Source: Poecilobothrus nobilitatus
Lineage: Eukaryota; Arthropoda; Insecta; Diptera; Dolichopodidae
Assembly (NCBI GenBank): GCA_947095535.1
Contig: OX352773.1
Span: forward strand, 131,221,781-131,285,780
Direction: 5' to 3'
Length of the DNA stretch: 64,000 nt
Shown here: one piece after another, positions 10,480 through 18,432 of the stretch
Layout of the letters: every line of letters begins with the position of its first letter
Position numbering within the stretch: the stretch's first letter is position 1
Made by a program: the position numbers and the translations under genes
The notes under the pieces: generated by a model
The model's input: only the letters and a program-made list of their open reading frames with translations
What the model was told of the DNA's origin: nothing
The model's database searches: none

Positions 10480-11151
10480 CTATTTTTTTTTATTAATCCA
10501 AGTATTATGATCATCATTGAACCCTAACCATTTAACAAAAACTTTATTACCTTGTTTTTTAATAATTTTTTCTACCAGGTAAGAACTTGGATATTTAACA
10601 GGAGTGAGTTCCTCTTTGTAGAAACCACCTGAAATAGAATTATTTTTATAATCTGATAATTGATATGTAACTGGATAGGTATTATTGATCTTATCAATTT
10701 TAAATATTTCAGTTGACCAATTTGGTTGATAGCCTTTTTCGAAGTGATCTTTATATTTACTTATTCTTACATATTCACCAACCTTATATTTACTTTTTTG
10801 AAAAATTTTAGGTTGCATATATATATTTTTCAATATATTTCTTTCATTTTTTCGCGTAACTTTTTCAGGTGGAAGCTTTATTGTAGAATGTTTTCTTGAA
10901 TTATAATCTTTTATTATTGATTGCAGAATAGATAACCATTTATAATTTCCATTTAGACTAAATTTTTTCCACATAGAATTTTTCATTGTACGATTAAATC
11001 GTTCAACAATTAATGCTTTTAATTCACTGTATGTATGATAGTGATTGATTACTTTTTCTCTCATATAGTTTTGGAATTGTAAGAATTTCCTTCTAGGATA
11101 TCTACGCCTTGCTGGTCTATGAATTTCCATTACAATTTGAGCTTTTGACAT
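10480..11151 (-). pseudogene. int: Polinton integrase with chromodomain, catalytic core internally deleted in frame
   Basis: 223 residues in an open frame. Residues 9-25 (EIHRPARRRYPRRKF) match the segment just before the catalytic core of Polinton integrases. Residues from about 26 (FQNYMREKVINHYHTYSELKALIVERFNRT) match the end of the core with its catalytic Glu. The ~110 residues that should lie between, holding the two catalytic Asp, are absent although the frame is kept. After that come the usual C-terminal region (VGEYVRISKYK..F.KGY.PNWS.E.F.I) and a chromodomain-like tail (YLVEKIIKKQGNKVFVKWLG). Strand-transfer activity should be lost. It overlaps the next gene upstream by 35 bp. Confidence 0.92.
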
Positions 11152-11404
11152 TATGCTTATACCATTTAATTAACTTTTCTAATTCTTTGTTATATTTTTC
11201 TACAAAATAGCATTCACAAGTGTCAGGCCCTGACGTACAATTATAATAAGCCCAAGGACAGCAACTAAAATGTGTACCATATTTTGAACTGTACTGTTCT
11301 TTACCAACAAATTTTTCTAAATAATTGTATAAATTTGAAATATAAATTTTGTGTTCATCTAATAATGTAAATGAGTATTTTTCTAAGAAATCTTTCACAT
11401 CCAT
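11117..11404 (-). CDS. Polinton small Cys-rich protein, unknown
   Basis: About 96 residues from the ATG at 11404 (an in-frame ATG at 11455 would add 17 residues). Begins MDVKDFLEKYSFTLLDEHKIYI and contains CCPWAYYNCTSGPDTCECYF, six Cys within about 20 residues, suggesting metal binding or disulfides. It ends with a charged helix. Its tail overlaps the start of the integrase frame. No family recognised. It may be part of a longer integrase-transcript leader or a separate protein. Confidence 0.5.
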   Translation of the reverse strand: MDVKDFLEKYSFTLLDEHKIYISNLYNYLEKFVGKEQYSSKYGTHFSCCPWAYYNCTSGPDTCECYFVEKYNKELEKLIKWYKHNVKSSNCNGNS

Positions 11405-11573
11405 TCTTAAAATAAATACCAATAAAGATAATGCATTCTTTTTATACCTTTTCAAAATTTGAATTTTTATTCAGTCAGTTGTCAGTTCTAATTTTAGTAA
11501 CACTGCAAATTAATTTTAAAAAAATACTTAATTTTCTCAAAAAGTCTGGTTATTCAACATTTTAACATTTCAA

Positions 11574-11765
11574 ATGGACAGTAATTTTGTAGAAAGAGGG
11601 CAAGATTCTGCATCTTTGGACAATGATAAAGAGAATTTGCAACCAACCACATTATATCCGTATTATTGTAGATGTTTAATATTATTTTTTACATTTTTGT
11701 TTATTTATTGTGTTGTTTTTGCTATTGCCATATTTTATTGTAATTGTAAAAACAAAAGTAAATAA
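11574..11765 (+). CDS. Polinton small single-span membrane protein
   Basis: 63 residues. An acidic, polar N-terminal half (MDSNFVERGQDSASLDNDKE) is followed by a Cys-containing membrane span (about residues 33-56, CLILFFTFLFIYCVVFAIAI) and a short basic tail (CKNKSK). The positive-inside rule suggests N-out/C-in. An AATAAA overlaps the end (11763). It lies divergently from the Cys-rich protein and convergent with the 173-residue gene. Function unknown; small membrane proteins are common in Polintons and related viruses. Confidence 0.6.
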   Translation: MDSNFVERGQDSASLDNDKENLQPTTLYPYYCRCLILFFTFLFIYCVVFAIAIFYCNCKNKSK

Positions 11766-11811
11766 AGTTTATTTAAAATTTTTTATTATAAATTTATTTT
11801 ACAGTTTAATC

Positions 11812-12333
11812 TTATTCTAACATTTTATTCTCTTGATTTATATTTAAATATTTATCTATTAATTCTTTTAATAAAAATGGAATCTCAAAAAATAATCTAG
11901 AATAATTACATTGAACATTAAACCGGTTTAATGGAATGTATATTTCATCTTTTAATATAGTTTGCTGGTTTTCCACACACGTTCTAATATATTTTCTTAC
12001 GTATTCTTTTACACATCCTTCAGCATTTTTGTTGTAAACCATTACTAAGTGGATAAAATTAAATAGATTACGAAATTTATCAATTTCCTCATCTTTTAGT
12101 ACAAATGACCGTGGTTTTCCAGCTTTTATACCAAATTGTAAGCAGGAAACTTTATTTTTAGGATGTAGATGATATTGCTGATAAAATTCCAACCAATCTT
12201 CATAATTAATAAACATTAAATTTTTCCCAATGCGGTGTAATGAAATTGTTGCTTCTATTAATTCTGTATGAAAACCAACAACAATGTTTACCGTATGTGC
12301 TTCGTTTAAAAAGTAGGTATAGGCCAATAACAT
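11812..12333 (-). CDS. Polinton 173-residue protein, unknown
   Basis: Intact frame MLLAYTYFLNEAHTVNIVVGF. It contains INYEDWLEFYQQYHLHPKNK and FNFIHLVMVYNKNAEGCVKEYVRKY. Mixed alpha/beta character, no membrane span, no signal peptide and no recognisable catalytic motif. It is last in the minus-strand block after the protease (76 bp gap), which suggests a late or accessory role. Not recognised. Confidence 0.55.
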   Translation of the reverse strand: MLLAYTYFLNEAHTVNIVVGFHTELIEATISLHRIGKNLMFINYEDWLEFYQQYHLHPKNKVSCLQFGIKAGKPRSFVLKDEEIDKFRNLFNFIHLVMVYNKNAEGCVKEYVRKYIRTCVENQQTILKDEIYIPLNRFNVQCNYSRLFFEIPFLLKELIDKYLNINQENKMLE

Positions 12334-12408
12334 ATTGTATATGATACTATTCCTCTCACAGTTGTTTTAAAATGAGTTAAAAAACCGCAATATTTTAGAT
12401 ATATATAT

Positions 12409-12894
12409 TTATATTTTTTGTTTAGAAACACAGCTCTGAATATACTTTTTCCCAAATATGCTGTTATAAAGTTTTAAAATTAGATTATCATTATGGATAT
12501 AACTAACACTACTAAATTGTGTTAAATATTTATTCATACTTATATTATTACACTTACACCAAGCGTAAACACAACAATATTGTCCACATACATCTGAAAA
12601 GTTACTTTGTAATTGTCTATCATTAAATATTATGCATTGGTTTTTTAAATAATTAAGAATTTCTGGTTTATCTGGTGTGCCACCGTAAGAATCAAAATAT
12701 TCTATACAACCATCTTTTGGAATAAAAATAACTAACCAAGGTGTTCCAGGATCTTTGGCTTTATCAGTGTTTACAATCATGAATGTTGGCATTTCAACTA
12801 TATTAGGTAATTTATCCAAAGCAAAAACTCCTTTCAAAAATTTATTTGTGTATTTGTTACATCTTAATATATTAGTTAATTCTAAAGTATTCAT
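12409..12894 (-). CDS. pro: Polinton adenain/Ulp1-like cysteine protease, catalytic His position altered
   Basis: 161 residues. Fits the maturation protease that cleaves capsid precursors in Polintons and adenoviruses. Visible: FMIVNTDKAKDPGTPWLVIFIP (motif that normally contains PG.HW with the catalytic His), YFDSYGG (acidic member), and LQSNFSDVCGQYCCVYAW (Gln of the oxyanion hole and nucleophilic Cys). At the His position this copy has Pro (PGTPW), which should abolish activity. The length is close to family size. The start ATG at 12894 overlaps the stop of the upstream gene by 4 bp. Confidence 0.88.
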   Translation of the reverse strand: MNTLELTNILRCNKYTNKFLKGVFALDKLPNIVEMPTFMIVNTDKAKDPGTPWLVIFIPKDGCIEYFDSYGGTPDKPEILNYLKNQCIIFNDRQLQSNFSDVCGQYCCVYAWCKCNNISMNKYLTQFSSVSYIHNDNLILKLYNSIFGKKYIQSCVSKQKI

Positions 12895-13226
12895 GAATCA
12901 AATTTACTTAAATCATACACTTTACTTATTTCGTTAGTGTAATTTATTAAGAAATCTTTTTTTATTTTTTCATTTGTTATAATAATATCAAATTTCTCCA
13001 ATATCTGTCTAAGATCGTTATTTATTTTATTATTGTGAACAGTTCCAAAAGTATAATTCTCAAGATGATAATTTAAAAGTTCTTTTGTTGGAAATTTGTA
13101 TGTAAACTCTTTTATTAATTTTTTACAAGGTTCTTTAATTCCAAGTAAGCAAATATCTTTCGCGAATAAGTTGTTTTTATCATCACAACAAAATGTTACA
13201 TCTACAAGTGCACAGGTTAATGACAT
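12891..13226 (-). CDS. Polinton small protein sharing a pattern with the 17649 protein
   Basis: 111 residues. The pattern VDVTFCCDDKNNLFAKDICLL, a Tyr/Phe-Pro-x-x-E-L region (KFPTKELLNYHLENY), then LEKFDIIITNEKIKKDFL and YDLSKF parallels the plus-strand protein at 17649: VDLQF..GNEKQYFIKELAIL, YPEEELNHETKYN, STDIIYVKGKQKKNFL, INDL. The shared plan (D.x.F strand, 'KE(L/I)', 'D.I.....K..FL', 'DL') suggests a common fold, possibly nuclease-like, but no full active site can be assigned. It lies between capsid and protease genes. Confidence 0.45.
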   Translation of the reverse strand: MSLTCALVDVTFCCDDKNNLFAKDICLLGIKEPCKKLIKEFTYKFPTKELLNYHLENYTFGTVHNNKINNDLRQILEKFDIIITNEKIKKDFLINYTNEISKVYDLSKFDS

Positions 13227-13264
13227 CTTAACAAATACTCAAATTCAAGTCTTAAGTAATCTAT

Positions 13265-14530
13265 TTATAGATTTGTGAACACATTTCGATTTTTATCAAT
13301 TTGTAAACTTGCATCAAATTCTCCATAAACTATAGCAGATAGAGTTGATGGAAGCGGTTTTGATAGCCTTGCTTCAATTCGGACAGTGCCTTGATTAAGT
13401 AATCCATGACACACTTCATTTCCTGATGCATCTGGAGTTAAATCAAAAGCTAATATAAAGAATCCATTACTAAACATAGATTTTGTTATCTGATGACCTT
13501 TATCATTATGATATATGCCTGTACCAGAAAATAGCGTATGATATGCACGTGTATAACAATTATTTTCTTCCGTAAAACTGGTTTCAATTATTGTATTAGG
13601 TATTTGTACTCCATTTACATATAACATGAATTGAGAAATATCAAAGTGTTTAAAATTAAATGGATTTTTTGATCTTTTTCCAGAGTAACCGGCATTGTCT
13701 GTCATACAAAATAATATCGTGTTTGGTAGCTGCCCAATAAATACATTATCAAGCGAAATAGTTGTACTATTAGAAGGAATCGTAAAACTTTTTACTTCTA
13801 CCCGTTTATAATTATATTTGGCGTTCGACTTCTCAATAACAGCATTATGTGCTAATAATACACTATCTCAATTTTTAATTGAGATTCATCAGAATCATCT
13901 CCGAAAAAGAAAAAAATCTGGTTTTTCTAATGTTAAAACTATTCTAACATCAACATTATTTATCAGAAGAGTTGGCTGATTGAACATATCTACATGTAAT
14001 TTGCCCATAAGCTCTACAATATTGCTATTTTGGTAAGCTTTTTGGCGCTCCTTTGAACTAGCATTGTCAAATTTTGCTATATTTGGTTTATCCAGATTCC
14101 AACCGGCACATTCCAAATGTGTTGTTGCTGCATCTGTACCATAATTTAATAATGATTCAATGTAAGCTCTGTAGTGGTAATTACCGTCTGAGGGGGTTAT
14201 ATTTTTACCATTTAACTGTACATTACACTGTTTTATTAGAGAGTGAAGAAGATTATTAACAACACTTGATTGTGCTATTAGTCTTCCATCAGTTCCTTTA
14301 TCATTATTCCAATAAGTTCCATCTTTTTTTAAAATTTGTACTTTTAATCGTAAATATACAGAAGATAAATCTCTATATGTATCACCATGACCTAATGATA
14401 GAAATTCGATTGTTGACGGATTGTCTAGGGAAGCAATTGGATTGTAAGAAACCTCCTCAGATCGTAAAATACTGGATTGAATAGGTTGAGTTTTAAAAAT
14501 ATCTAATTCAGATTTCATACATTCCACCAT
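13265..14530 (-). pseudogene. mcp: Polinton major capsid protein (double jelly-roll), frame-broken
   Basis: Two open pieces form one gene. The N-terminal part (14530-13895, 211 aa) starts MVECMKSELDIFKTQPIQSS and contains YNPIASLDNPSTIEF, SSVYLRLKVQIL and VQLNGKNI. The C-terminal part (13705-13265, 146 aa) contains FNFKHFDISQFMLYVNGVQIP and FILAFDLTPDASG. Linking sequence in other frames reads DDSDESQL and later SNAKYNYKRVEVKSFTIPS, so there are at least two small indels, near 13895 and near 13850. Total about 420 residues, the usual length. Forms the icosahedral shell in related elements. It follows the basic Gly-rich gene by 2 bp. Confidence 0.85.
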
Positions 14531-14532
14531 GA

Positions 14533-14970
14533 TTAGTTAAAAATATCTTTTAGTTTCTTTTTCTTATTAACTTTACGCCGTTTTGACATAGAATAATTTG
14601 AATTGCTAATGTTAAGTCTTTTTATAGTTTTCCTTTTTCTTTTACCAGATCCATACATTTCATTAAGCTTCCTAACAGCTCCGCGTCTTACATTTTTCAT
14701 AATTTCTTTACTTCTATCTTGAACAACTTCCTTTACATTTGTCCCTGATGCAATATCAGATAAAGCGCTAATACCAGAGTTAATGACCTCTTTTTTAAAT
14801 ATATTAGCACCTGAAGCAAATATAGGTTTCAAATACTTAAAAAGACCTCCAAAAAAACTTCCTAATCCGCGACCTCTTTGATAAGGTATGGTAGAATGCA
14901 ATAAAGGCCCAATGTCATCAAGACCTCTTCCGGATTGTACTAAATAATATCTGTAATACACTTTCTCCAT
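14533..14970 (-). CDS. Polinton basic Gly-rich structural-type protein
   Basis: 145 residues, intact. Residues 13-40 hold Gly-Arg-Gly-Leu repeats (SGRGLDDIGPLL, QRGRGLGSFFGGLFKYLK) with an amphipathic helix; the C-terminal third is very basic (GSGKRKRKTIKR, SMSKRRKVNKKKK). The pattern, an amphipathic N-terminal part plus a nucleic-acid-binding tail between the capsid genes, resembles minor core or membrane-active proteins (adenovirus pVI or pX type) by character only. Gly-containing sites such as GRGLG could be protease sites. Confidence 0.6.
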   Translation of the reverse strand: MEKVYYRYYLVQSGRGLDDIGPLLHSTIPYQRGRGLGSFFGGLFKYLKPIFASGANIFKKEVINSGISALSDIASGTNVKEVVQDRSKEIMKNVRRGAVRKLNEMYGSGKRKRKTIKRLNISNSNYSMSKRRKVNKKKKLKDIFN

Positions 14971-15017
14971 TACGTTTAAAATAAAATTAATATTAAAATA
15001 TACAAACTGACATTTAT

Positions 15018-15934
15018 TTATACTTTTTTAAAATGTAATACAATTTTTGTAGGAATACTACTATCACTAAAATTTATTTTATAACCATATTTATCACATA
15101 AGAGCATTGAAATACTATCAAATGATTTTTCAACATTACAATATTGAATTATGTTAAATTCTTTTACTGTGTTAGTAAAAGCATTTTCTGTATTAACAGT
15201 TCTTAAACATCTTACATTTTTACCACCTATATTTTGTGGTTCAATAATATCAGTGTATATAAAAAACATATCTGGTTTCTCTACAGGAAATAAATTCATG
15301 CTATCAATAAACAATTTAAAAACTTCAATTACACGAGGTTTATATTTTTAGGGTCAGTTAATTTTACGAAAGCTTGTTCAAAACATGTTTTTAAAAGTCC
15401 ATCTAAGCTGTAAGTGAAATTTGTTCTTAATTTGATTTTAACTTTTGGCTTACTTAAACAGATAGTAGTGTATAATAAAGTTTTTGGAAACTCCTCAGCT
15501 TTGTTTGGTATTACATAGTTTGTATCGTCATTTATAAAGTTAAAAATACCCCAAATTAGTTGACGTAAAACTTCTTTTCTTGAAAATCCTAATAATGGTC
15601 GAATATTTTGAATTAAAGTAGGAAGTAACAGAACCTTCCAATCGCATATCATTTGATCGTTACTATATGGTATATAAGTAGTCCCAACACCAATACGATT
15701 TGTCTGCATACCAGTGATATATATTTGAGTACTTTTTTCCCATTCCTCACCATAGACATTTGAAATAAAATCATTAACATATATTTCAGATACACCAACT
15801 TTCCAATTAGAATCGATCATATATTTATCCATTTTATTCGTAAAAGTTGATAATGTGTTTTCGGGGTAAAAATTCATAGATGAATCACTGAGTAATGTGA
15901 CGTAAAATTTATCATTTACTTGTACGTTGTCCAT
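15018..15934 (-). pseudogene. Polinton minor capsid (penton-like) protein, frameshifted
   Basis: The N-terminal frame (15934-15329) begins MDNVQVNDKFYVTLLSDSSM and contains FYPENTLSTFTNKM and WKVGVSEIYVNDF, the start typical of Polinton penton-type proteins (FYVTL.S..S, N....F, WEV.L.EI). The second frame (15314-15018) contains MFFIYTDIIEPQNIGGKNVRCLRTVN, matching the 'IYTDI..PQ.VG' part of the same family. A small indel near 15335 separates them. Together about 300 residues. A single jelly-roll is expected. It lies between the 210-residue gene and the basic protein. Confidence 0.75.
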
Positions 15935-15951
15935 GAACTTGTAGATTTATT

Positions 15952-16584
15952 TTAACGAATTGGAAAATTAAGTTGTGTTTGAGTATCACCTGCTTTCGCT
16001 GATCGCAATAAACGTTTTGTAGATCTATTTATAGTTTTTTCCTTTTTCGTTGGTGAACTTGGACTATCTAATGGAACTGTTATTATATCACCAGTATCTG
16101 TTTCAAATATTTGAACATTTTTACTCCTAATTGATTTTCGTTTTCTTAACCGTTCCCCCGCTGTTGCAGCAGACATTGCTTTTGATAAAACATTTTCTTC
16201 ATTTTCTTCGTCTTCAAACACATTATCTTCAAACACATTATCCTCATATATTTCTTCCTCAGGGAATTGCATTTTAATGTCTCTATATTTAACAGAATCT
16301 GATTGTACCTTTGCATCTTTAAGTAATGGTTTTACACTTTTTGATTCCATTAGTATCGTTTTTCCTTTTTCTCTGTTTTGTGGAAGAGTTCTGCTCTGAT
16401 TTTGTTTTTTAAACAAGTTTTTCCGTAAAAAATACCATTTCTGGATATCAGTCAAATGCTTATTTAACATAATTTTTTTCATATTTTTATCCAACTGGTT
16501 AATTTCAAGATTAGAATTTTGTTTAAGTTTTTCATATATTTCCGGTTTGAGAATTATCATTTTATTAAATGATGAATTATTCAT
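15952..16584 (-). CDS. Polinton conserved 210-residue protein, unknown
   Basis: Intact. The N-terminal region MIILKPEIYEKLKQ...LDKNMKKIMLNKHLTDIQKWYFLRKNLF has the 'P.IY.KL....LD..M..IL..K.L.D..KW..Y...L' pattern seen in proteins of this position in other Polintons (from general familiarity). The middle is acidic with a tandem octapeptide-like repeat (EDNVFEDNVFEDEENEEN), the C-terminal third basic with RKRKS and TKRLLRSAK. Probably a virion or scaffolding-like component. The ATG overlaps the upstream stop by 4 bp. Confidence 0.6.
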   Translation of the reverse strand: MNNSSFNKMIILKPEIYEKLKQNSNLEINQLDKNMKKIMLNKHLTDIQKWYFLRKNLFKKQNQSRTLPQNREKGKTILMESKSVKPLLKDAKVQSDSVKYRDIKMQFPEEEIYEDNVFEDNVFEDEENEENVLSKAMSAATAGERLRKRKSIRSKNVQIFETDTGDIITVPLDSPSSPTKKEKTINRSTKRLLRSAKAGDTQTQLNFPIR

Positions 16585-16904
16585 TTTATAACATTTCCAA
16601 TCAACCCTGAAAGAACTGCACCAAGAAGACTAGGTAAAAATCCTCCTTTTTGAACAATAATTTTTCGTTTATTATTTATTGATTTTTTATAACAAATGAG
16701 TGATCTTAACTCCCTTTTATATCTTTTTAATTGATTTTTTGTTTTTTTATTCAACTTACAGTTACCATTTAAAATATTTAACGATATTTCACAAATTGTT
16801 TTAAATACATCTGGTTCACAATGTTTTATAATAACTCTTTGGAATTTCGATTTAGAATTTTTTAACAGGTGCAATATATGTCGGTTTATTTTCAATCGTT
16901 TCAT
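16581..16904 (-). CDS. Polinton small protein with GGFLPSLLGAVLSGLIG tail
   Basis: 107 residues. A basic helical N-terminal part (HILHLLKNSKSKFQRVIIKHC), then EISLNILNGNCKLNKKTKNQLKRYKRELRSL, then a basic linker and a hydrophobic Gly-rich end KGGFLPSLLGAVLSGLIGNVIK. The 'E...N.L.G...L......L.RYK..LR.L ... GGFL..LL' plan recurs in Polintons next to the ATPase gene. The tail may insert in membranes. It starts inside the ATPase gene (53-bp overlap in another frame). Confidence 0.6.
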   Translation of the reverse strand: MKRLKINRHILHLLKNSKSKFQRVIIKHCEPDVFKTICEISLNILNGNCKLNKKTKNQLKRYKRELRSLICYKKSINNKRKIIVQKGGFLPSLLGAVLSGLIGNVIK

Positions 16905-17505
16905 ATTCTTTTGTATATTGTTCCAACTGATTTGTTGTACAATAACACAAATCTTGCTCGAAAATGTTACTTCTCAATCTAAATAAATCAGTAACTTCTT
17001 GAGTAAGATCTATTAATATATAACCATATGGCTTAGATGTCACTTCATTATATACTTTCTCAAATTCCTTGACCTGATTCGGATATATTTGACGGGCTAA
17101 TGGTAATATCTGTGATTTATCTCTAGGATTCTTAAAAAGAATTATGTATTTGCAATTCAGTGAAATATCTCTGGAAAATTTACCTTGATGAAATATATTT
17201 TGGGTTACAAATATTACCGATAAATTTCTATGATGCGATCCTCTAGTAAATAGTTCGCAGACATGTCTATCATAAGAATTTAACATCATATCATCTATCA
17301 CAATTAATACAGAGTTTCTATTATCACTAAAATCAGGAATACTGTTGCTATACTCAAGATCTGTTATGTCATTCGGTACTGCATTTTTATCTGGGTTGCA
17401 CCAAATAATTTTATTGATTTGCGGATGTATGATTTTATTTTTTAATTTTATTAGGTTATGAATAAAAATAGTTTTTCCACAACAAGTTGGCCCAGCCACC
17501 CTCAT
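16852..17505 (-). CDS. atp: Polinton genome-packaging ATPase (FtsK/HerA, A32-like)
   Basis: 217 residues from ATG 17505. Walker A GPTCCGKT (residues 5-12), Walker B VLIVIDDMM (about 68-76), then FTRGSHHRNLSVIFVTQNIF, including the sensor Gln-Asn, typical of A32-like packaging ATPases that translocate DNA into capsids. Start uncertain: the frame is open for eight further codons upstream (reading YPFT just before the Met), and in the family PF(T) precedes the P-loop, so the true N-terminus may lie upstream in another frame or exon. A TATAAATA box lies at 17563-17570. A 55-bp piece of this gene (17303-17357) recurs inverted at 18087-18141. Confidence 0.92.
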   Translation of the reverse strand: MRVAGPTCCGKTIFIHNLIKLKNKIIHPQINKIIWCNPDKNAVPNDITDLEYSNSIPDFSDNRNSVLIVIDDMMLNSYDRHVCELFTRGSHHRNLSVIFVTQNIFHQGKFSRDISLNCKYIILFKNPRDKSQILPLARQIYPNQVKEFEKVYNEVTSKPYGYILIDLTQEVTDLFRLRSNIFEQDLCYCTTNQLEQYTKEYETIENKPTYIAPVKKF

Positions 17506-17648
17506 TGTAAATGGGTAAAAAAAACATAATTAAATAATTAATTATTCATGATAGCAAACCTATATTTATACCAAAATGTACACTCAGAAAGGGAATATAA
17601 AGTCCTGCTTCATTCACTCAAAAGGTTATTCATTCATCAACATTCATA
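17506..17648. promoter_or_regulatory. divergent promoter between ATPase block and right-end plus-strand genes
   Basis: Within 143 bp there is TATAAATA on the minus strand (17563-17570), 58 bp upstream of the ATPase ATG. On the plus strand TATAAAG (17596-17602) lies 46 bp upstream of the ATG at 17649 and is followed by TTCATTCACTC, a fair initiator context. The arrangement fits one compact bidirectional promoter. Basis: sequence and spacing only. Confidence 0.45.
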
Positions 17649-18116
17649 ATGGATAACCAACAAATTCTCATTGTTGACTTACAATTTGTACAAGGAAATG
17701 AAAAGCAATATTTTATAAAGGAATTGGCTATTCTCAAAAAGGGGAGTTTGATTCCAATTATATATAATTTTAAAGCGCCTTACCCCGAAGAAGAACTTAA
17801 TCACGAAACAAAATACAATATTCAATATTCTGAAAATAAAATAAATGGATTAAAATGGAATAGTGGTACAGTAGAATACTTATGTTTGAGGGATATACTT
17901 AAGTACTATTTACAATCAACTGATATAATTTACGTTAAAGGAAAGCAGAAAAAAAATTTTCTTGAAAAATACATAGATAGTACTAAAATAAATGATTTAA
18001 CCAATACAATGCCATTATTGTTAAAAATTGAACATTTTAAATCTATGTGTCCTATTCCAACACATAATGTAAGTTCAAGTTTAAGATTGAGTATAGCAAC
18101 AGTATTCCTGATTTGA
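17649..18116 (+). CDS. Polinton protein with VDLQF..KELAIL pattern, C-terminus replaced
   Basis: 155 residues. It begins MDNQQILIVDLQFVQGNEKQ and contains FIKELAILKKGSLIP, GLKWNSGTVEYL, DIIYVKGKQKKNFLEKYI and INDLTNTMPLLLKIEHFKSMCP. The plan (D in the first strand, 'GL.W..G', 'YVKG..K..FL', '.NDL....P.L') is one I associate with uncharacterised insect/Polinton proteins, possibly RNase H-fold nuclease-like. The last ten residues come from sequence (from 18087) that is an inverted copy of part of the ATPase gene, so the natural end is lost. A GTAAGT at 18069 could be a splice donor. Confidence 0.6.
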   Translation: MDNQQILIVDLQFVQGNEKQYFIKELAILKKGSLIPIIYNFKAPYPEEELNHETKYNIQYSENKINGLKWNSGTVEYLCLRDILKYYLQSTDIIYVKGKQKKNFLEKYIDSTKINDLTNTMPLLLKIEHFKSMCPIPTHNVSSSLRLSIATVFLI

Positions 18117-18141
18117 GTGATAATAGAAACTCTGTATTAAT
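18087..18141 (+). repeat. 55-bp inverted duplicate of an ATPase gene segment
   Basis: Identical to the reverse complement of 17303-17357 except for one base (G at 18115). In the ATPase gene it encodes the residues just before Walker B (EYSNSIPDFSDNRNSVLI). Here it is out of context and supplies the stop codon of the 17649 gene. A local fold-back or template-switch event would explain it. Confidence 0.9.
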
Positions 18142-18244
18142 CTGTATTATATGTACTTACTTAAAGAAAACGTGTTAAAATAAAAAACAAAAAAAAAAAA
18201 ACAAAAAAAATAATTTTTATTTGTAACATAAATATATAGATCAT

Positions 18245-18430
18245 ATGGAATTAAATAATCCAACTAAAAAAGTACGATTTAATTCAACTTTACAAATTAA
18301 AGTTATGTATGTATGGAGCTTTGCTTACAATTCTTCTCGGAAAAATCATTGGCAACAATATGTAATTGATAGAATGAGATTTCAAAGGCGAGCACTTTAT
18401 ATTTTGTACATTAAAGTTAATAAAGTTTGA
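18245..18430 (+). CDS. 61-residue PPP1R15/GADD34-like protein (PP1-recruiting motif), Polinton-borne
   Basis: Intact small ORF beside the right TIR. Residues 8-12 are KKVRF, a canonical RVxF-type docking motif for protein phosphatase 1. After a spacer with W24 comes AYNSSRKN (27-34) and HWQQYVIDRMRFQRR (35-49). The order KVxF - W..A...AR.GPWE..A.DR.RF.RR is the core of the PPP1R15 family (GADD34, CReP), which recruits PP1 to dephosphorylate eIF2-alpha. It is also found in viral members (herpesvirus ICP34.5, African swine fever virus DP71L). This copy is minimal: core only, with a diverged Asn-His for Gly-Pro. The start codon and TATA-like ATAAATATATAG (about 18230) fit a short leader. Assignment rests on motif reading. 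Confidence 0.7.
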   Translation: MELNNPTKKVRFNSTLQIKVMYVWSFAYNSSRKNHWQQYVIDRMRFQRRALYILYIKVNKV

Positions 18431-18432
18431 AT

